The translations under genes were made by a program, and so were the position numbers. From an uncultured Methylobacillus sp. (GTDB lineage Bacteria > Pseudomonadota > Gammaproteobacteria > Burkholderiales > Methylophilaceae): 11,422 nt of DNA. Location: contig CAMLME010000054.1 in assembly GCA_946481235.1 (NCBI GenBank), forward strand, positions 1 to 11,422, written 5' to 3'. The notes beneath the pieces were generated by a model. That model did not search any database, had not been told where the DNA came from, and saw nothing but the letters and a program-made list of their open reading frames with translations. Positions 1 to 6,373 of this stretch are shown in pieces; positions within the stretch are counted from its first letter, which is position 1; every line of letters begins with the position of its first letter.

Positions 1-156
1 ACAACGCCCCAGCAGCGGGTGGTCGTTGCCGATTTGGCAACATTGGCGGCGAAGGTGGATGCCGCCGAGTTGAAGCCGCCTTGCTTGACTATCGTGGGTG
101 AGGTGGTTGCGTTACGCGAAAAACTGTCCTGGTTCGAGCCGGAACAAGCAGGCTGA
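1..156 (+). CDS. cobA: Uroporphyrinogen-III C-methyltransferase, C-terminal fragment
   Basis: The first 51 codons are open in frame 1 and end at a TGA at 154-156; the start lies left of the window. The visible tail ends in PPCLTIVGEVVALREKLSWF, the characteristic C-terminal block of SUMT enzymes (CobA, or the CysG C-terminal domain), preceded by the helix typically written as QxxVxxxLxxLxxxVxxxxLxPP. The enzyme adds two SAM-derived methyl groups to uroporphyrinogen III on the way to sirohaem, cobalamin or haem d1. Whether this is stand-alone CobA or a CysG fusion cannot be seen. It converges on the sensor-kinase gene with only 3 bases between the stop codons. Confidence 0.72.
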   Translation, partial: TTPQQRVVVADLATLAAKVDAAELKPPCLTIVGEVVALREKLSWFEPEQAG

Positions 157-159
157 ATT

Positions 160-1455
160 TCAGCGTGGGAGAGTGATGCGGACCTCGAGACCGCCGCTTT
201 CACGGTTATGCAGCGACAGGTTTCCGCCGTGCAGGCGGGCAATCCGGTTGGCGATGGCCAGCCCCAATCCGCTGCCGCCCTCCTGGCCACGCGCCGCATC
301 CAGCCGTTCGAACGGACGCAGCAGCCTGTCCATTTCGCCTTCCGGGATGCCGGGGCCATTATCTAGTACGCTCAGCACCGCTTGATTGTTCTGGTTGCGG
401 GTCATGATTTCCACTTTTTTCCCGCCATAGGCAAAGGCGTTGTCGATCAGATTGCCCAGCAGGCGCTGCATGGCAAGCGGGCGTAGCGTGAGATCCGGTA
501 AAGGGCCGAGATTGAGTTGCAGTGTATGGCCGCTGCGTGCGTAGCGATCCGCCGTGGATTCGATGAGCGCGTTCAAGTCTTCCCGTTGCGGGGTTTCGCC
601 TTCCAGGCCGCGCACGAAGTCGAGGAACTGGCGAATGATGCCGTCCATGTCTTCAATGTCCTGGATCATGCCGGCTTTTAGCGAGTCGGAAGCAGACAGC
701 ATCTCGACGGACAAGCGCAATCGTGCCAGTGGCGTACGCAGGTCATGCGATACGCCAGCCAATAGAAGCGTGCGCTCCGCATCGAGGCGCGTCAGCGCTT
801 CGGTCATCTCGTTGAAGGTATGGCTGACGCGCTGCAGCTCTTGCACCCCGTATTCGGGCAGCCTGTCGGCCTGTTGCCCGCGCGCTACCTGGTCGGCGGC
901 CTTGGCGAGCAGATGCAGGGGGCGGTTGATGCGTGCCGCAATAAAGTAAGCGCCTGCCAACGACAATCCCAGCATGAGGGCGGCCCATTCAACCCATTGC
1001 CACGGAGCGGGCTGTTCGGTGCGGATTTTGGGGATCACAACCCAGAAATCCTCATCGTCTATGGAAAAACTGACCCACAGGCCAGGCAGGCCGAGATGGT
1101 TGATGCTGACCACGGTGCCTGCACCCATCTGCTGGATGATTTTGTGCGCGATCAGCTTGAGCAACGGATCGTCCGGCAAGGGCTCGACGATCTCGAAGAT
1201 TTCGATGGGGTAGACCCGCACGCCTTCCGTTTGCGAAAGTTCGGTCAGCAGTTGCAGGCGACGGTCTTCATGTGCGGCCAGCAGGGCGGCACGCGTCAAA
1301 TTGGCGATGCTGACTGCTTGCAAGGCTGCTGCCGATGCGCGGGGTTCACGCTCGACGTATTCAAAGAGGCGAAACGCCGCGTATTGCCCCGCCATCAGGA
1401 GGAATGCAATCAGCAACATGATCCGCGCCAGCAGCGTGCGGGGCATGACTGTCAT
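160..1455 (-). CDS. envZ: EnvZ-type osmosensor/envelope sensor histidine kinase
   Basis: A 431-residue inner-membrane sensor kinase, close to the usual EnvZ length of about 450. In order: transmembrane segment at about residues 8-30, a periplasmic domain of about 120 residues, a second transmembrane segment at about 155-173, a HAMP linker at about 174-225, a DHp domain with the H-box VSHDLRTPLARLRLSVEM (phospho-acceptor H237), and a HATPase_c domain with N-box LLGNLIDNAFAYG (N335, N339), G1 box DNGPGIP (365-371) and G2 box GSGLGLA (394-400). All catalytic boxes are intact. The start ATG (1453-1455) overlaps the stop of the regulator gene as ATGA (1452-1455), so translation is probably coupled; M4 is an alternative start. 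The partner is the upstream OmpR homologue. The stimulus is not visible from sequence; the periplasmic domain is the part least like E. coli EnvZ. Confidence 0.9.
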   Translation of the reverse strand: MTVMPRTLLARIMLLIAFLLMAGQYAAFRLFEYVEREPRASAAALQAVSIANLTRAALLAAHEDRRLQLLTELSQTEGVRVYPIEIFEIVEPLPDDPLLKLIAHKIIQQMGAGTVVSINHLGLPGLWVSFSIDDEDFWVVIPKIRTEQPAPWQWVEWAALMLGLSLAGAYFIAARINRPLHLLAKAADQVARGQQADRLPEYGVQELQRVSHTFNEMTEALTRLDAERTLLLAGVSHDLRTPLARLRLSVEMLSASDSLKAGMIQDIEDMDGIIRQFLDFVRGLEGETPQREDLNALIESTADRYARSGHTLQLNLGPLPDLTLRPLAMQRLLGNLIDNAFAYGGKKVEIMTRNQNNQAVLSVLDNGPGIPEGEMDRLLRPFERLDAARGQEGGSGLGLAIANRIARLHGGNLSLHNRESGGLEVRITLPR

Positions 1456-2174
1456 GTAGCCTGGGGTCCGCCGTCAGGAACGAATACGTAACCGTAGCCC
1501 CATACTGTCTGGATGAAGCGCGGTTGGGCGGGATCGGATTCGATCAGTTTGCGCAGGCGCGAAACCTGCACGTCTACGCTGCGGTCGAACGCATCCAGTT
1601 CGCGTCCGCGTGCCAGCTCCATCAGGCGGTCGCGGGATAAGGGCTGTCGCGGATGGCTGGCCAGCGCATTCAGGAGTGCGAATTCGCCGCTGGTGATCGA
1701 AATCGGAGTTCCATTGCGATGCAGGCTGCGGGAGGAAGGGTCGAACACGAATTCGCCGAATTGAATGGTCGGTGAAATCTCCTCCGGCGTGACTTTTCCA
1801 ACTTTGGTCCCATGGCGCCGGAGCACGGCATTGATGCGGGCCATCAACTCCCGCGGATTGAACGGTTTTGGCAGGTAATCGTCCGCTCCCATTTCCAGCC
1901 CGACAATACGGTCGACTTCATCGCCGCGCGCGGTCAGCATGATGACCGGGATGTTATTTCCGCCACCTCGCAAGCGCCGGCAAATTGCCAATCCATCCTC
2001 GCCAGGCAACATCAGGTCGAGTACCATTAAATCGTATGAGTTGTCGGCAAACAGCAATTCCATGCCGGCAGCATCGCTGGCAGATTGCACCTCAAAGCCC
2101 TGTTCGGTAAGATAACGCATCAGCAGCTCGCGCAAGCGCTGATCGTCGTCCACGATGAGGATTCTTTTTTGCAT
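1452..2174 (-). CDS. ompR: OmpR-type response regulator
   Basis: A 240-residue response regulator. The receiver domain (about 1-120) has the acidic pocket D9-D11, phospho-acceptor D53 in the VLDLMLPGEDGL block, T81 and K103 (PKPFNPREL). A winged-helix DNA-binding domain follows (about 135-236), ending in FIQTVWGYGYVFVPDG. Several stretches match E. coli OmpR as I remember it (YLTEQGF, VLDLMLPGEDGL, EVDRIVGLE, PLSRD), so this is an OmpR orthologue rather than a generic family member. It is the first gene of the pair, with the kinase overlapping its stop by 4 bases. The start at 2172-2174 is set by the family N-terminus (MQKRILIVDDD). No Shine-Dalgarno sequence is visible before it; instead a perfect 6-bp hairpin abuts the ATG. 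GTTACA repeats upstream suggest autoregulation (inference). Confidence 0.93.
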   Translation of the reverse strand: MQKRILIVDDDQRLRELLMRYLTEQGFEVQSASDAAGMELLFADNSYDLMVLDLMLPGEDGLAICRRLRGGGNNIPVIMLTARGDEVDRIVGLEMGADDYLPKPFNPRELMARINAVLRRHGTKVGKVTPEEISPTIQFGEFVFDPSSRSLHRNGTPISITSGEFALLNALASHPRQPLSRDRLMELARGRELDAFDRSVDVQVSRLRKLIESDPAQPRFIQTVWGYGYVFVPDGGPQAT

Positions 2175-2189
2175 GCGCTATGTTAGCGC
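2175..2189 (-). promoter_or_regulatory. Hairpin abutting the ompR start codon
   Basis: GCGCTA (2175-2180) and TAGCGC (2184-2189) are perfect inverted arms around a 3-base loop and end exactly at the base before the ompR ATG. No purine-rich ribosome-binding site is seen between the hairpin and the ATG. It may modulate initiation or leave ompR with a weak or unusual initiation region; this is inference. Confidence 0.4.
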
Positions 2190-2215
2190 TGAAATTTCAT
2201 CTGATCACGATTTTG

Positions 2216-2282
2216 GTAACAAATCCTACGGATTGTTACAAATCGTTACAAATTTTCCGGAGACGGAAATATCCTGGTTACA
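2216..2282 (-). promoter_or_regulatory. Candidate ompR promoter with OmpR-like tandem sites
   Basis: GTTACAAATC (2235-2244) and GTTACAAATT (2245-2254) are tandem 10-base direct repeats, one helical turn apart. A third GTTACA lies at 2277-2282, and an inverted copy GTAACA at 2216-2221 forms an imperfect palindrome with the first repeat. Tandem half-sites with a 10-base period suit a dimer of an OmpR-family winged helix, whose known sites often contain GTTACA-like cores. On the minus strand, TTGTAA (2251-2246) and TAGGAT (2228-2223) give a sigma70-like pair with 17-base spacing, each matching 4 of 6 consensus bases, overlapping these repeats. A 6-bp palindrome, TTTCCG/CGGAAA, sits at 2254-2269. 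Autoregulation of the regulator/kinase pair is the simplest reading; no binding data are available. Confidence 0.4.
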
Positions 2283-2344
2283 TCCTGACGATATTCTGAT
2301 CACACCTTGATCTCCACAAGGTCTCCGTAGTAAAAAGAGTTATA

Positions 2345-2361
2345 CGTTCCCGACTGGAACG
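2345..2361 (+). promoter_or_regulatory. Short hairpin in EF-hand gene leader
   Basis: CGTTCC (2345-2350) and GGAACG (2356-2361) are perfect inverted arms around the 5-base loop CGACT, about 100 bases before the EF-hand gene. It could be an operator or an RNA hairpin; the direction of use is unknown. Confidence 0.25.
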
Positions 2362-2390
2362 ATGACGAAAAAGTGCTGTAGTTGCGCATG

Positions 2391-2425
2391 TTCGGGCGGT
2401 GAGGTTGTGCCCCTCCCCGCCCGAA
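2391..2425 (+). promoter_or_regulatory. Strong GC-rich leader hairpin before EF-hand gene
   Basis: TTCGGGCGG (2391-2399) pairs perfectly with CCGCCCGAA (2417-2425). After one mismatch, GAGG (2401-2404) pairs with CCTC (2412-2415), leaving a 7-base loop: 13 base pairs in all. It ends 36 bases before the EF-hand start codon. On the plus strand it is followed by AAAATATTTC rather than a U-run, and no T-run follows on the minus strand, so it is not a classical intrinsic terminator. A leader attenuator, RNA-stability element or repeat remnant is possible. Confidence 0.45.
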
Positions 2426-2461
2426 AATATTTCACTACGAACAACTAGCAATAAAGGCTGC

Positions 2462-2953
2462 ATGAAAAAACCTTCACTGTTGGCGTGTCTGGCATTGCTT
2501 GTTTTTACCCGTCCGGCGTTGACGGAACCTGTGAATTTGTCTCCGAATCCTTCCAAAGCTGCCAATGAAGACCAGGCAGAAGATCGTCAATTACTCGAAG
2601 AAAAACTTCCACCAGAAGCTCGCAAGCGTTTGCGCGAGGTGTTGAATAGCTTTTCCCGTCAGGCGTATCCCGATGGGGGGCAGCTTGAAGAGCGCCGCCG
2701 CCTGATGCATGACCGCATGGAAGAGCGTCTGAACAATGCTGACAAGAGCGGCGTCGGTTCTATTTCTCGCAGCGAAGCCCAATTGCGTATGCCGCGTCTG
2801 GCGCGCCAGTTCGATCAGATCGATATCAACGGTGACAATGTCATCACTCGCGAGGAAATGCAGGCTTCGCGTGACCGTGCGGCCATGGAAAAACGGGAGA
2901 CGGCACGAGTCGAGAATCCTCCCGGCGAATCACGTACCACCAAATCCCAGTAA
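2462..2953 (+). CDS. Secreted EF-hand domain protein
   Basis: A 163-residue protein with a Sec-type signal peptide (MKKPSLLACLALLVF, cleavage near residue 20), so probably periplasmic. Residues 36-92 are highly charged and helical. Two EF-hand-like loops follow: D94-E105 (DKSGVGSISRSE; position 5 is valine, so probably a weakened site) and D121-E132 (DINGDNVITREE; positions 1, 3, 5 and 12 are good ligands, with N at the usual glycine). The C-terminal tail is Arg/Glu-rich and ends without a domain. Role unknown; calcium binding or calcium-dependent partner binding is inferred from the loops only. The ATG at 2462 is preceded by AAAGG at 2454-2458; an upstream in-frame ATG at 2399 would put charged sequence before the signal peptide and is unlikely. 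It diverges from the ompR/envZ pair. Confidence 0.8.
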   Translation: MKKPSLLACLALLVFTRPALTEPVNLSPNPSKAANEDQAEDRQLLEEKLPPEARKRLREVLNSFSRQAYPDGGQLEERRRLMHDRMEERLNNADKSGVGSISRSEAQLRMPRLARQFDQIDINGDNVITREEMQASRDRAAMEKRETARVENPPGESRTTKSQ

Positions 2954-3078
2954 CATCCTTCTCCGCGATTCATTCGGATCGCACTACAAAATCTATTCCC
3001 GACGTACGTCGCGACGCTTGTTGCTGATTCCCGCTTGGTTGAGGCACACTGTCTCATGACCTTTTCTGGTGTTTCCTC
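2954..3078. other. Intergenic stretch with overlapping palindromes
   Basis: These 125 bases hold no convincing gene. GACGTACGTC (3001-3010) and CGTCGCGACG (3007-3016) are each perfect 10-base palindromes and overlap by 4 bases, a possible protein-binding site. No clear sigma70 promoter or U-tracted terminator is seen, so whether the EF-hand gene and the next gene share a transcript is open. Confidence 0.3.
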
Positions 3079-3345
3079 ATGACTGCTTTCATCCTGATTG
3101 TCGCGGGCTTGGTTCTTGTCTGGTACTTGCTTCAGCGGCGACGCCCGAAGCATTACCTGGATAATTATTCGTCAACCGATGTCAGCAGCAGCGGATATGC
3201 TTCCGCTGCTGACGGTTCCTACGCTGGAAGCGGCGGCACGTTTGGTGGGGCAGGCGCCAGCGGGGACTGGAGCGCTTCCGAGTCATCAGGCGGAGACGGT
3301 GGAGGAGGTGATGGCGGCGGAGGTGGCGGAGGTGGCGGAGATTGA
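3079..3345 (+). CDS. Small membrane protein with glycine-rich C-terminal tail
   Basis: An 88-residue protein with one N-terminal transmembrane segment (about residues 2-18, TAFILIVAGLVLVWYLL) followed by the basic stretch QRRRPK, which predicts the tail in the cytoplasm. From residue 30 on it is Ser/Gly-rich, ending in a run of Gly and Asp (about residues 71-88). I do not recognise a named family, although short proteins ending in GGGGGGD-type tails after a transmembrane helix are familiar in Proteobacteria. No strong ribosome-binding site precedes the ATG. Support for it being real: codons fit the surroundings and its stop overlaps the lipocalin start as TTGA (3342-3345). The GGN codon run is a candidate for slippage variation. 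Confidence 0.6.
   Translation: MTAFILIVAGLVLVWYLLQRRRPKHYLDNYSSTDVSSSGYASAADGSYAGSGGTFGGAGASGDWSASESSGGDGGGGDGGGGGGGGGD
3328..3333 (+). promoter_or_regulatory. Lipocalin ribosome-binding site inside the glycine codon run
   Basis: GGAGGT lies 8 bases before the lipocalin TTG start and at the same time encodes part of the poly-glycine tail of the upstream gene. Similar GGAGG/GGTGG strings repeat through 3300-3335, so several ribosome-binding sequences are stacked here. Confidence 0.5.
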
Positions 3346-3920
3346 AGTTGTTAGCCTTCCATCGACTTTGCTTGATTGCCTGGTTGTCCTGCAGCGTGAG
3401 CGTTCATGCAGAGGATGAGCTGCCCACGGTCGACCGTGTCGCGCTCGAGCGTTATTCGGGGCTCTGGTATGAAGTGGCAAGGCTGCCCAACAGGTTCGAG
3501 CGCGAGTGTGCCGGGGATATTACCGCGACCTATGCCTTATTGCCGACAGGAATGGTCGATGTGCTCAATCAATGTCGCAAGCTCGATGGTGCGCTCATGT
3601 CGGCAAGAGGCCTTGCCCGATCCGCAGATGGGCGTTCTACCTCGCGGCTTGAAGTGCGTTTCGCTCCTGCATGGCTGGGCGTGTTTCCCTTTGTCTGGGG
3701 TGATTACTGGGTGATTGATCTGGCGACTGACTATAGTTGGTCCATGGTTGGCTCGCCGGACCGGAAGTACTTCTGGATATTGTCGCGCCAGCCTGCGATG
3801 GGCAAGACTCAAATCGATCGGTTATTGAAGAAGGCGCAAGCCATCGGCTTCGATACTAAACAAATCGTTTTCGTCAAAAACAATGCGCGAGAAACCATGC
3901 CGGTTCCACGCGCCAATTAA
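3342..3920 (+). CDS. blc: Blc-like bacterial lipocalin
   Basis: A 192-residue exported lipocalin, slightly longer than E. coli Blc (177). A signal peptide (about residues 1-23, ending SVSVHA before EDELP) precedes the hallmark GxW motif in YSGLWYEVARLPNRFE (G40, W42). The second signature, GDYWVIDL (120-127) followed by SPDRKYFWILSR (138-149), is typical of Blc. C56 and C78 could form a disulphide. Blc proteins are usually outer-membrane lipoproteins; C17 sits in WLSC, a poor lipobox, so this one may be periplasmic instead. The family binds fatty acids or lysophospholipids and is tied to envelope stress. It starts with TTG overlapping the upstream stop (TTGA), giving translational coupling. 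It converges on phhB with 8 bases between stops. Confidence 0.88.
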   Translation: MKLLAFHRLCLIAWLSCSVSVHAEDELPTVDRVALERYSGLWYEVARLPNRFERECAGDITATYALLPTGMVDVLNQCRKLDGALMSARGLARSADGRSTSRLEVRFAPAWLGVFPFVWGDYWVIDLATDYSWSMVGSPDRKYFWILSRQPAMGKTQIDRLLKKAQAIGFDTKQIVFVKNNARETMPVPRAN

Positions 3921-3928
3921 GTCAGAAC

Positions 3929-4291
3929 TCAGGCGGCTTTGAGAAAGTTTTGCTGCACAGCCAACGCATTCACCTTTGCGGCCATGATGAAATCATTTTC
4001 ATGCAGGCCTTTGATCTTGTGGGTCTGAAAGACGACCCGGCAATAGCCCCATCCCAAAGCAAGGTCGGGATGATGGCCTTCCTCTTCGCATAGCTCGCCA
4101 ACCTTGCGCGCAAAATCCAGCGCATCCATGAAATCCTTGTGATTGAAAGTGCGTTTCAGCTTGGTTGCATTGTCTTGCAGTTCCCATCCCGGCACGCGCT
4201 CGAGGTAGGTTTCTGCTTCACTTCGGTTGAGCGGCGGAATGCCGCCTTGGCAAGGAGTGCATTTTTTGTCGGTCAGTTCGGTATCCAGCAT
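3929..4291 (-). CDS. phhB: Pterin-4a-carbinolamine dehydratase
   Basis: A 120-residue PCD/DCoH protein, full length for the family. It dehydrates 4a-hydroxytetrahydrobiopterin to quinonoid dihydropterin, recycling the cofactor of phenylalanine hydroxylase; many bacteria keep it without that enzyme, where other roles (including molybdopterin-related) have been proposed. The active-site block EEEGHHPDL (H73, H74) and the second block QTHKIKGLHENDFIMA (H91) are intact, and the N-terminal CTPCQGGIPPL is common in proteobacterial members. The ATG at 4289-4291 has GGGAG 8 bases upstream on its strand. The open frame runs on upstream to 5065, but that part is the shadow of the suf regulator and sufB. 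No phenylalanine hydroxylase gene is in view. It diverges from the suf operon. Confidence 0.92.
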   Translation of the reverse strand: MLDTELTDKKCTPCQGGIPPLNRSEAETYLERVPGWELQDNATKLKRTFNHKDFMDALDFARKVGELCEEEGHHPDLALGWGYCRVVFQTHKIKGLHENDFIMAAKVNALAVQQNFLKAA

Positions 4292-4367
4292 GGTATTGCT
4301 CCCGTTGATACGCCGTGGCTCCCTGTGTCGTAACCCGAGTATAAATTCGACCCTTGCCTGAAAAATG

Positions 4368-4422
4368 GGTTCGATTCGATTTGAACCAATGAGTACCAAT
4401 TCAGTCCCACTTGTGGAGGGAC
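4368..4422 (+). promoter_or_regulatory. Candidate suf operon control region and leader hairpin
   Basis: The 135 bases between phhB and the suf regulator must hold both promoters. GGTTC (4368-4372) and GAACC (4383-4387) form an inverted repeat, followed by two ACCAAT copies (4385-4390, 4395-4400). GTCCC (4404-4408) and GGGAC (4418-4422) form a second inverted repeat that includes the ribosome-binding site GGAGGG (4415-4420), so it could mask it in RNA or serve as an operator. On the minus strand, TATACT (4343-4338) is a possible -10 for phhB. I could not match a textbook IscR type 1 or type 2 site, so the operator assignment is tentative. Confidence 0.35.
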
Positions 4423-4426
4423 AAAT

Positions 4427-4942
4427 ATGCTGCGCATGAGTAAATTGGCCGATTACGGCACTGTAGTAATGACCTGTATCGCACAAAACCCGGATCACAC
4501 GCTGAATGCCGGTGCGATCGCTCTCGCCACGGGCCTTGAGCAGCCAACCGTACGTAAACTGCTCAAGCTCCTGACACGTGCCGGAGTGCTGGTATCGCGT
4601 CGTGGTGTGATGGGCGGTTATGGATTGTCCCGTTCTCCGCAGCAGATCTCGGTGGCCGATATCATCGATGCGATCGAAGGCATGCCGATGGGTCTGACGG
4701 AATGCAGCAGCATGCCGGGTTTGTGTACCCGCGAATTGTCCTGTTCCGTTCGGGCCAATTGGCAGCGCATCAGCCGGTCCATCCGCGACATCCTTGAAAA
4801 GGTATCGCTGGCCGAATTGGCCCTGCCAGTGCCGCAGGCCATCGATTTCGGCAACAGACCCTTGATGAATGTCAGGCCGCATGACGTATTGGAAGAACCA
4901 TTGGAGGTATTGGATGAACACCACAACCAGGCAACTGGATGA
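4427..4942 (+). CDS. Rrf2-family SUF system Fe-S assembly regulator
   Basis: A 171-residue winged-helix regulator resembling the proteobacterial SUF-operon regulator family (IscR relatives). The N-terminal [15 protein letters not shown] and the HTH region (about 25-68: [13 protein letters not shown], then [12 protein letters not shown]) are typical of Rrf2. Three cysteines, C93, C100 and C106, in [16 protein letters not shown] followed by NWQRI are positioned like the IscR cluster ligands, so it probably binds a [2Fe-2S] cluster and reports Fe-S status. The ATG at 4427 is chosen because GGAGGG ends 6 bases before it. Residues beyond about 135 are a C-terminal tail longer than I expect for the family, and its last 29 bases overlap sufB. 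As first gene of the operon it probably autoregulates. Confidence 0.9.
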   Translation: MLRMSKLADYGTVVMTCIAQNPDHTLNAGAIALATGLEQPTVRKLLKLLTRAGVLVSRRGVMGGYGLSRSPQQISVADIIDAIEGMPMGLTECSSMPGLCTRELSCSVRANWQRISRSIRDILEKVSLAELALPVPQAIDFGNRPLMNVRPHDVLEEPLEVLDEHHNQATG

Positions 4943-6362
4943 ACTGATCGGTCGCGAGTACAAGCATGGTTTCCATACCTTGCTGGAAACCGATACGCTC
5001 CCGCCCGGCCTGAACGAGGATGTCATCCGGGTGATCTCGGCAAAGAAGAACGAGCCGGAATTCATGCTGGAATGGCGGTTGAAAGCCTATCGTCACTGGT
5101 TGACGATGGCAGAACCGGAATGGGCGAATGTGCATCATCCGGGCATCGACTATCAGGATATTGTCTATTATTCCGCGCCCAAGTCGGATAAATCCGGTCC
5201 GCGCAGCCTCGCGGACGTGGATCCCGAATTGCTGCGTACTTATGAGCGCCTCGGCATCCCGCTCAAGGAGCAGGCAATATTGGCCGGCGTGGCGGTGGAT
5301 GCGGTGTTCGACAGCGTTTCGGTGGCGACCACTTTCCGCGAAAAACTGGCCGAGCTCGGCATTATTTTCTGTCCGTTCTCCGAAGCGGTAAAGGATCATC
5401 CCGACCTGATCCAGCAATACCTCGGCAGCGTCGTGCCACACACTGACAACTTTTATGCGGCACTCAATGCCGCGGTCTTCAGCGACGGCTCGTTCTGCTA
5501 TATCCCGCCGGGGGTACGCTGCCCGATGGAGCTGTCCACCTATTTCCGCATCAACGCGAAGAACACCGGGCAGTTCGAGCGTACGCTGATCATCGCCGAC
5601 AAGGATGCCTATGTCAGTTACCTTGAAGGTTGCACCGCGCCGATGCGCGATGAAAACCAGCTGCATGCGGCTGTTGTGGAGTTGGTGGCGCTGGAAGGTG
5701 CGCGCATCAAGTACGCAACGGTACAGAACTGGTATCCGGGCGACAAGGAGGGCAAGGGCGGCATCTACAACTTTGTCACCAAGCGCGGCGACTGCCGCGG
5801 TGCGAATTCGCATATTTCCTGGACGCAGGTCGAAACCGGATCGGCCATCACCTGGAAATACCCCAGTGTGATTCTGCGCGGCGATAACGCCATCGGTGAA
5901 TTCTATTCGGTTGCGTTGACCAATCATTATCAGCAGGCCGATACAGGCACGAAGATGATCCATCTCGGCCGCAATACCCGCAGTACGGTAATTTCGAAGG
6001 GTATCTCGGCCGGCCACGGGCAGAACACCTATCGCGGATTAATCAAGGTGCTGGCCGGGGCGGAGGACGCGCGCAACTACACACAATGCGATTCGCTGTT
6101 ATTGGGTAGCCGTTGCGGCGCACATACCTTCCCTTACATTGAAGTGAAGAATCCCACGGCGAAAGTCGAGCACGAAGCTTCCACTTCGCGCATTGGCGAG
6201 GATCAGTTGTTCTACTGCACGCAGCGCGGTATCGCGCCGGAAGACGCGGTGTCCATGATCGTCAGCGGCTTCTGCAAGGATGTATTCAAGGAACTGCCGA
6301 TGGAATTCGCGGTAGAAGCGCAAAAACTGCTGGGTGTCAGTCTCGAAGGCAGCACCGGATAA
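4914..6362 (+). CDS. sufB: Fe-S cluster scaffold subunit SufB
   Basis: A 482-residue SufB, close to E. coli SufB (495). With SufC and SufD it forms the SufBC2D scaffold on which clusters are built in the cytoplasm. C240 in YLEGCTAP corresponds to E. coli C254, C392 in [11 protein letters not shown] to the essential C405, and H420 in VEHE to H433. The C-terminal block [12 protein letters not shown] through [16 protein letters not shown] is near-canonical. The ATG at 4914 has GGAGG at 4903-4907; an in-frame ATG at 4869 would add 15 residues without such a site. The start lies 29 bases inside the regulator gene, in another frame, so translation is probably coupled. sufC follows after 11 bases. 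Confidence 0.97.
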   Translation: MNTTTRQLDELIGREYKHGFHTLLETDTLPPGLNEDVIRVISAKKNEPEFMLEWRLKAYRHWLTMAEPEWANVHHPGIDYQDIVYYSAPKSDKSGPRSLADVDPELLRTYERLGIPLKEQAILAGVAVDAVFDSVSVATTFREKLAELGIIFCPFSEAVKDHPDLIQQYLGSVVPHTDNFYAALNAAVFSDGSFCYIPPGVRCPMELSTYFRINAKNTGQFERTLIIADKDAYVSYLEGCTAPMRDENQLHAAVVELVALEGARIKYATVQNWYPGDKEGKGGIYNFVTKRGDCRGANSHISWTQVETGSAITWKYPSVILRGDNAIGEFYSVALTNHYQQADTGTKMIHLGRNTRSTVISKGISAGHGQNTYRGLIKVLAGAEDARNYTQCDSLLLGSRCGAHTFPYIEVKNPTAKVEHEASTSRIGEDQLFYCTQRGIAPEDAVSMIVSGFCKDVFKELPMEFAVEAQKLLGVSLEGSTG

Positions 6363-6373
6363 GGAGAAACGTA

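Noticed and set aside
820..1491. 223-codon plus-strand open frame opposite the sensor kinase
   Set aside because: It is antisense to an intact EnvZ-type kinase with all catalytic boxes, and it has no domain.
2736..3153. Open frames on both strands around the end of the EF-hand gene
   Set aside because: They overlap the supported EF-hand gene and lack family resemblance, ribosome-binding sites or sensible composition.
4292..5065. 258-residue N-terminal extension of pterin dehydratase
   Set aside because: The frame is open only because it runs antisense to the suf regulator and sufB. The family length, the conserved N-terminus and a GGGAG site support the start at 4291.
4872..6017. 381-codon open frame on the minus strand across sufB
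   Set aside because: It is fully antisense to conserved sufB, has no domain or ribosome-binding site, and has shadow-like composition.
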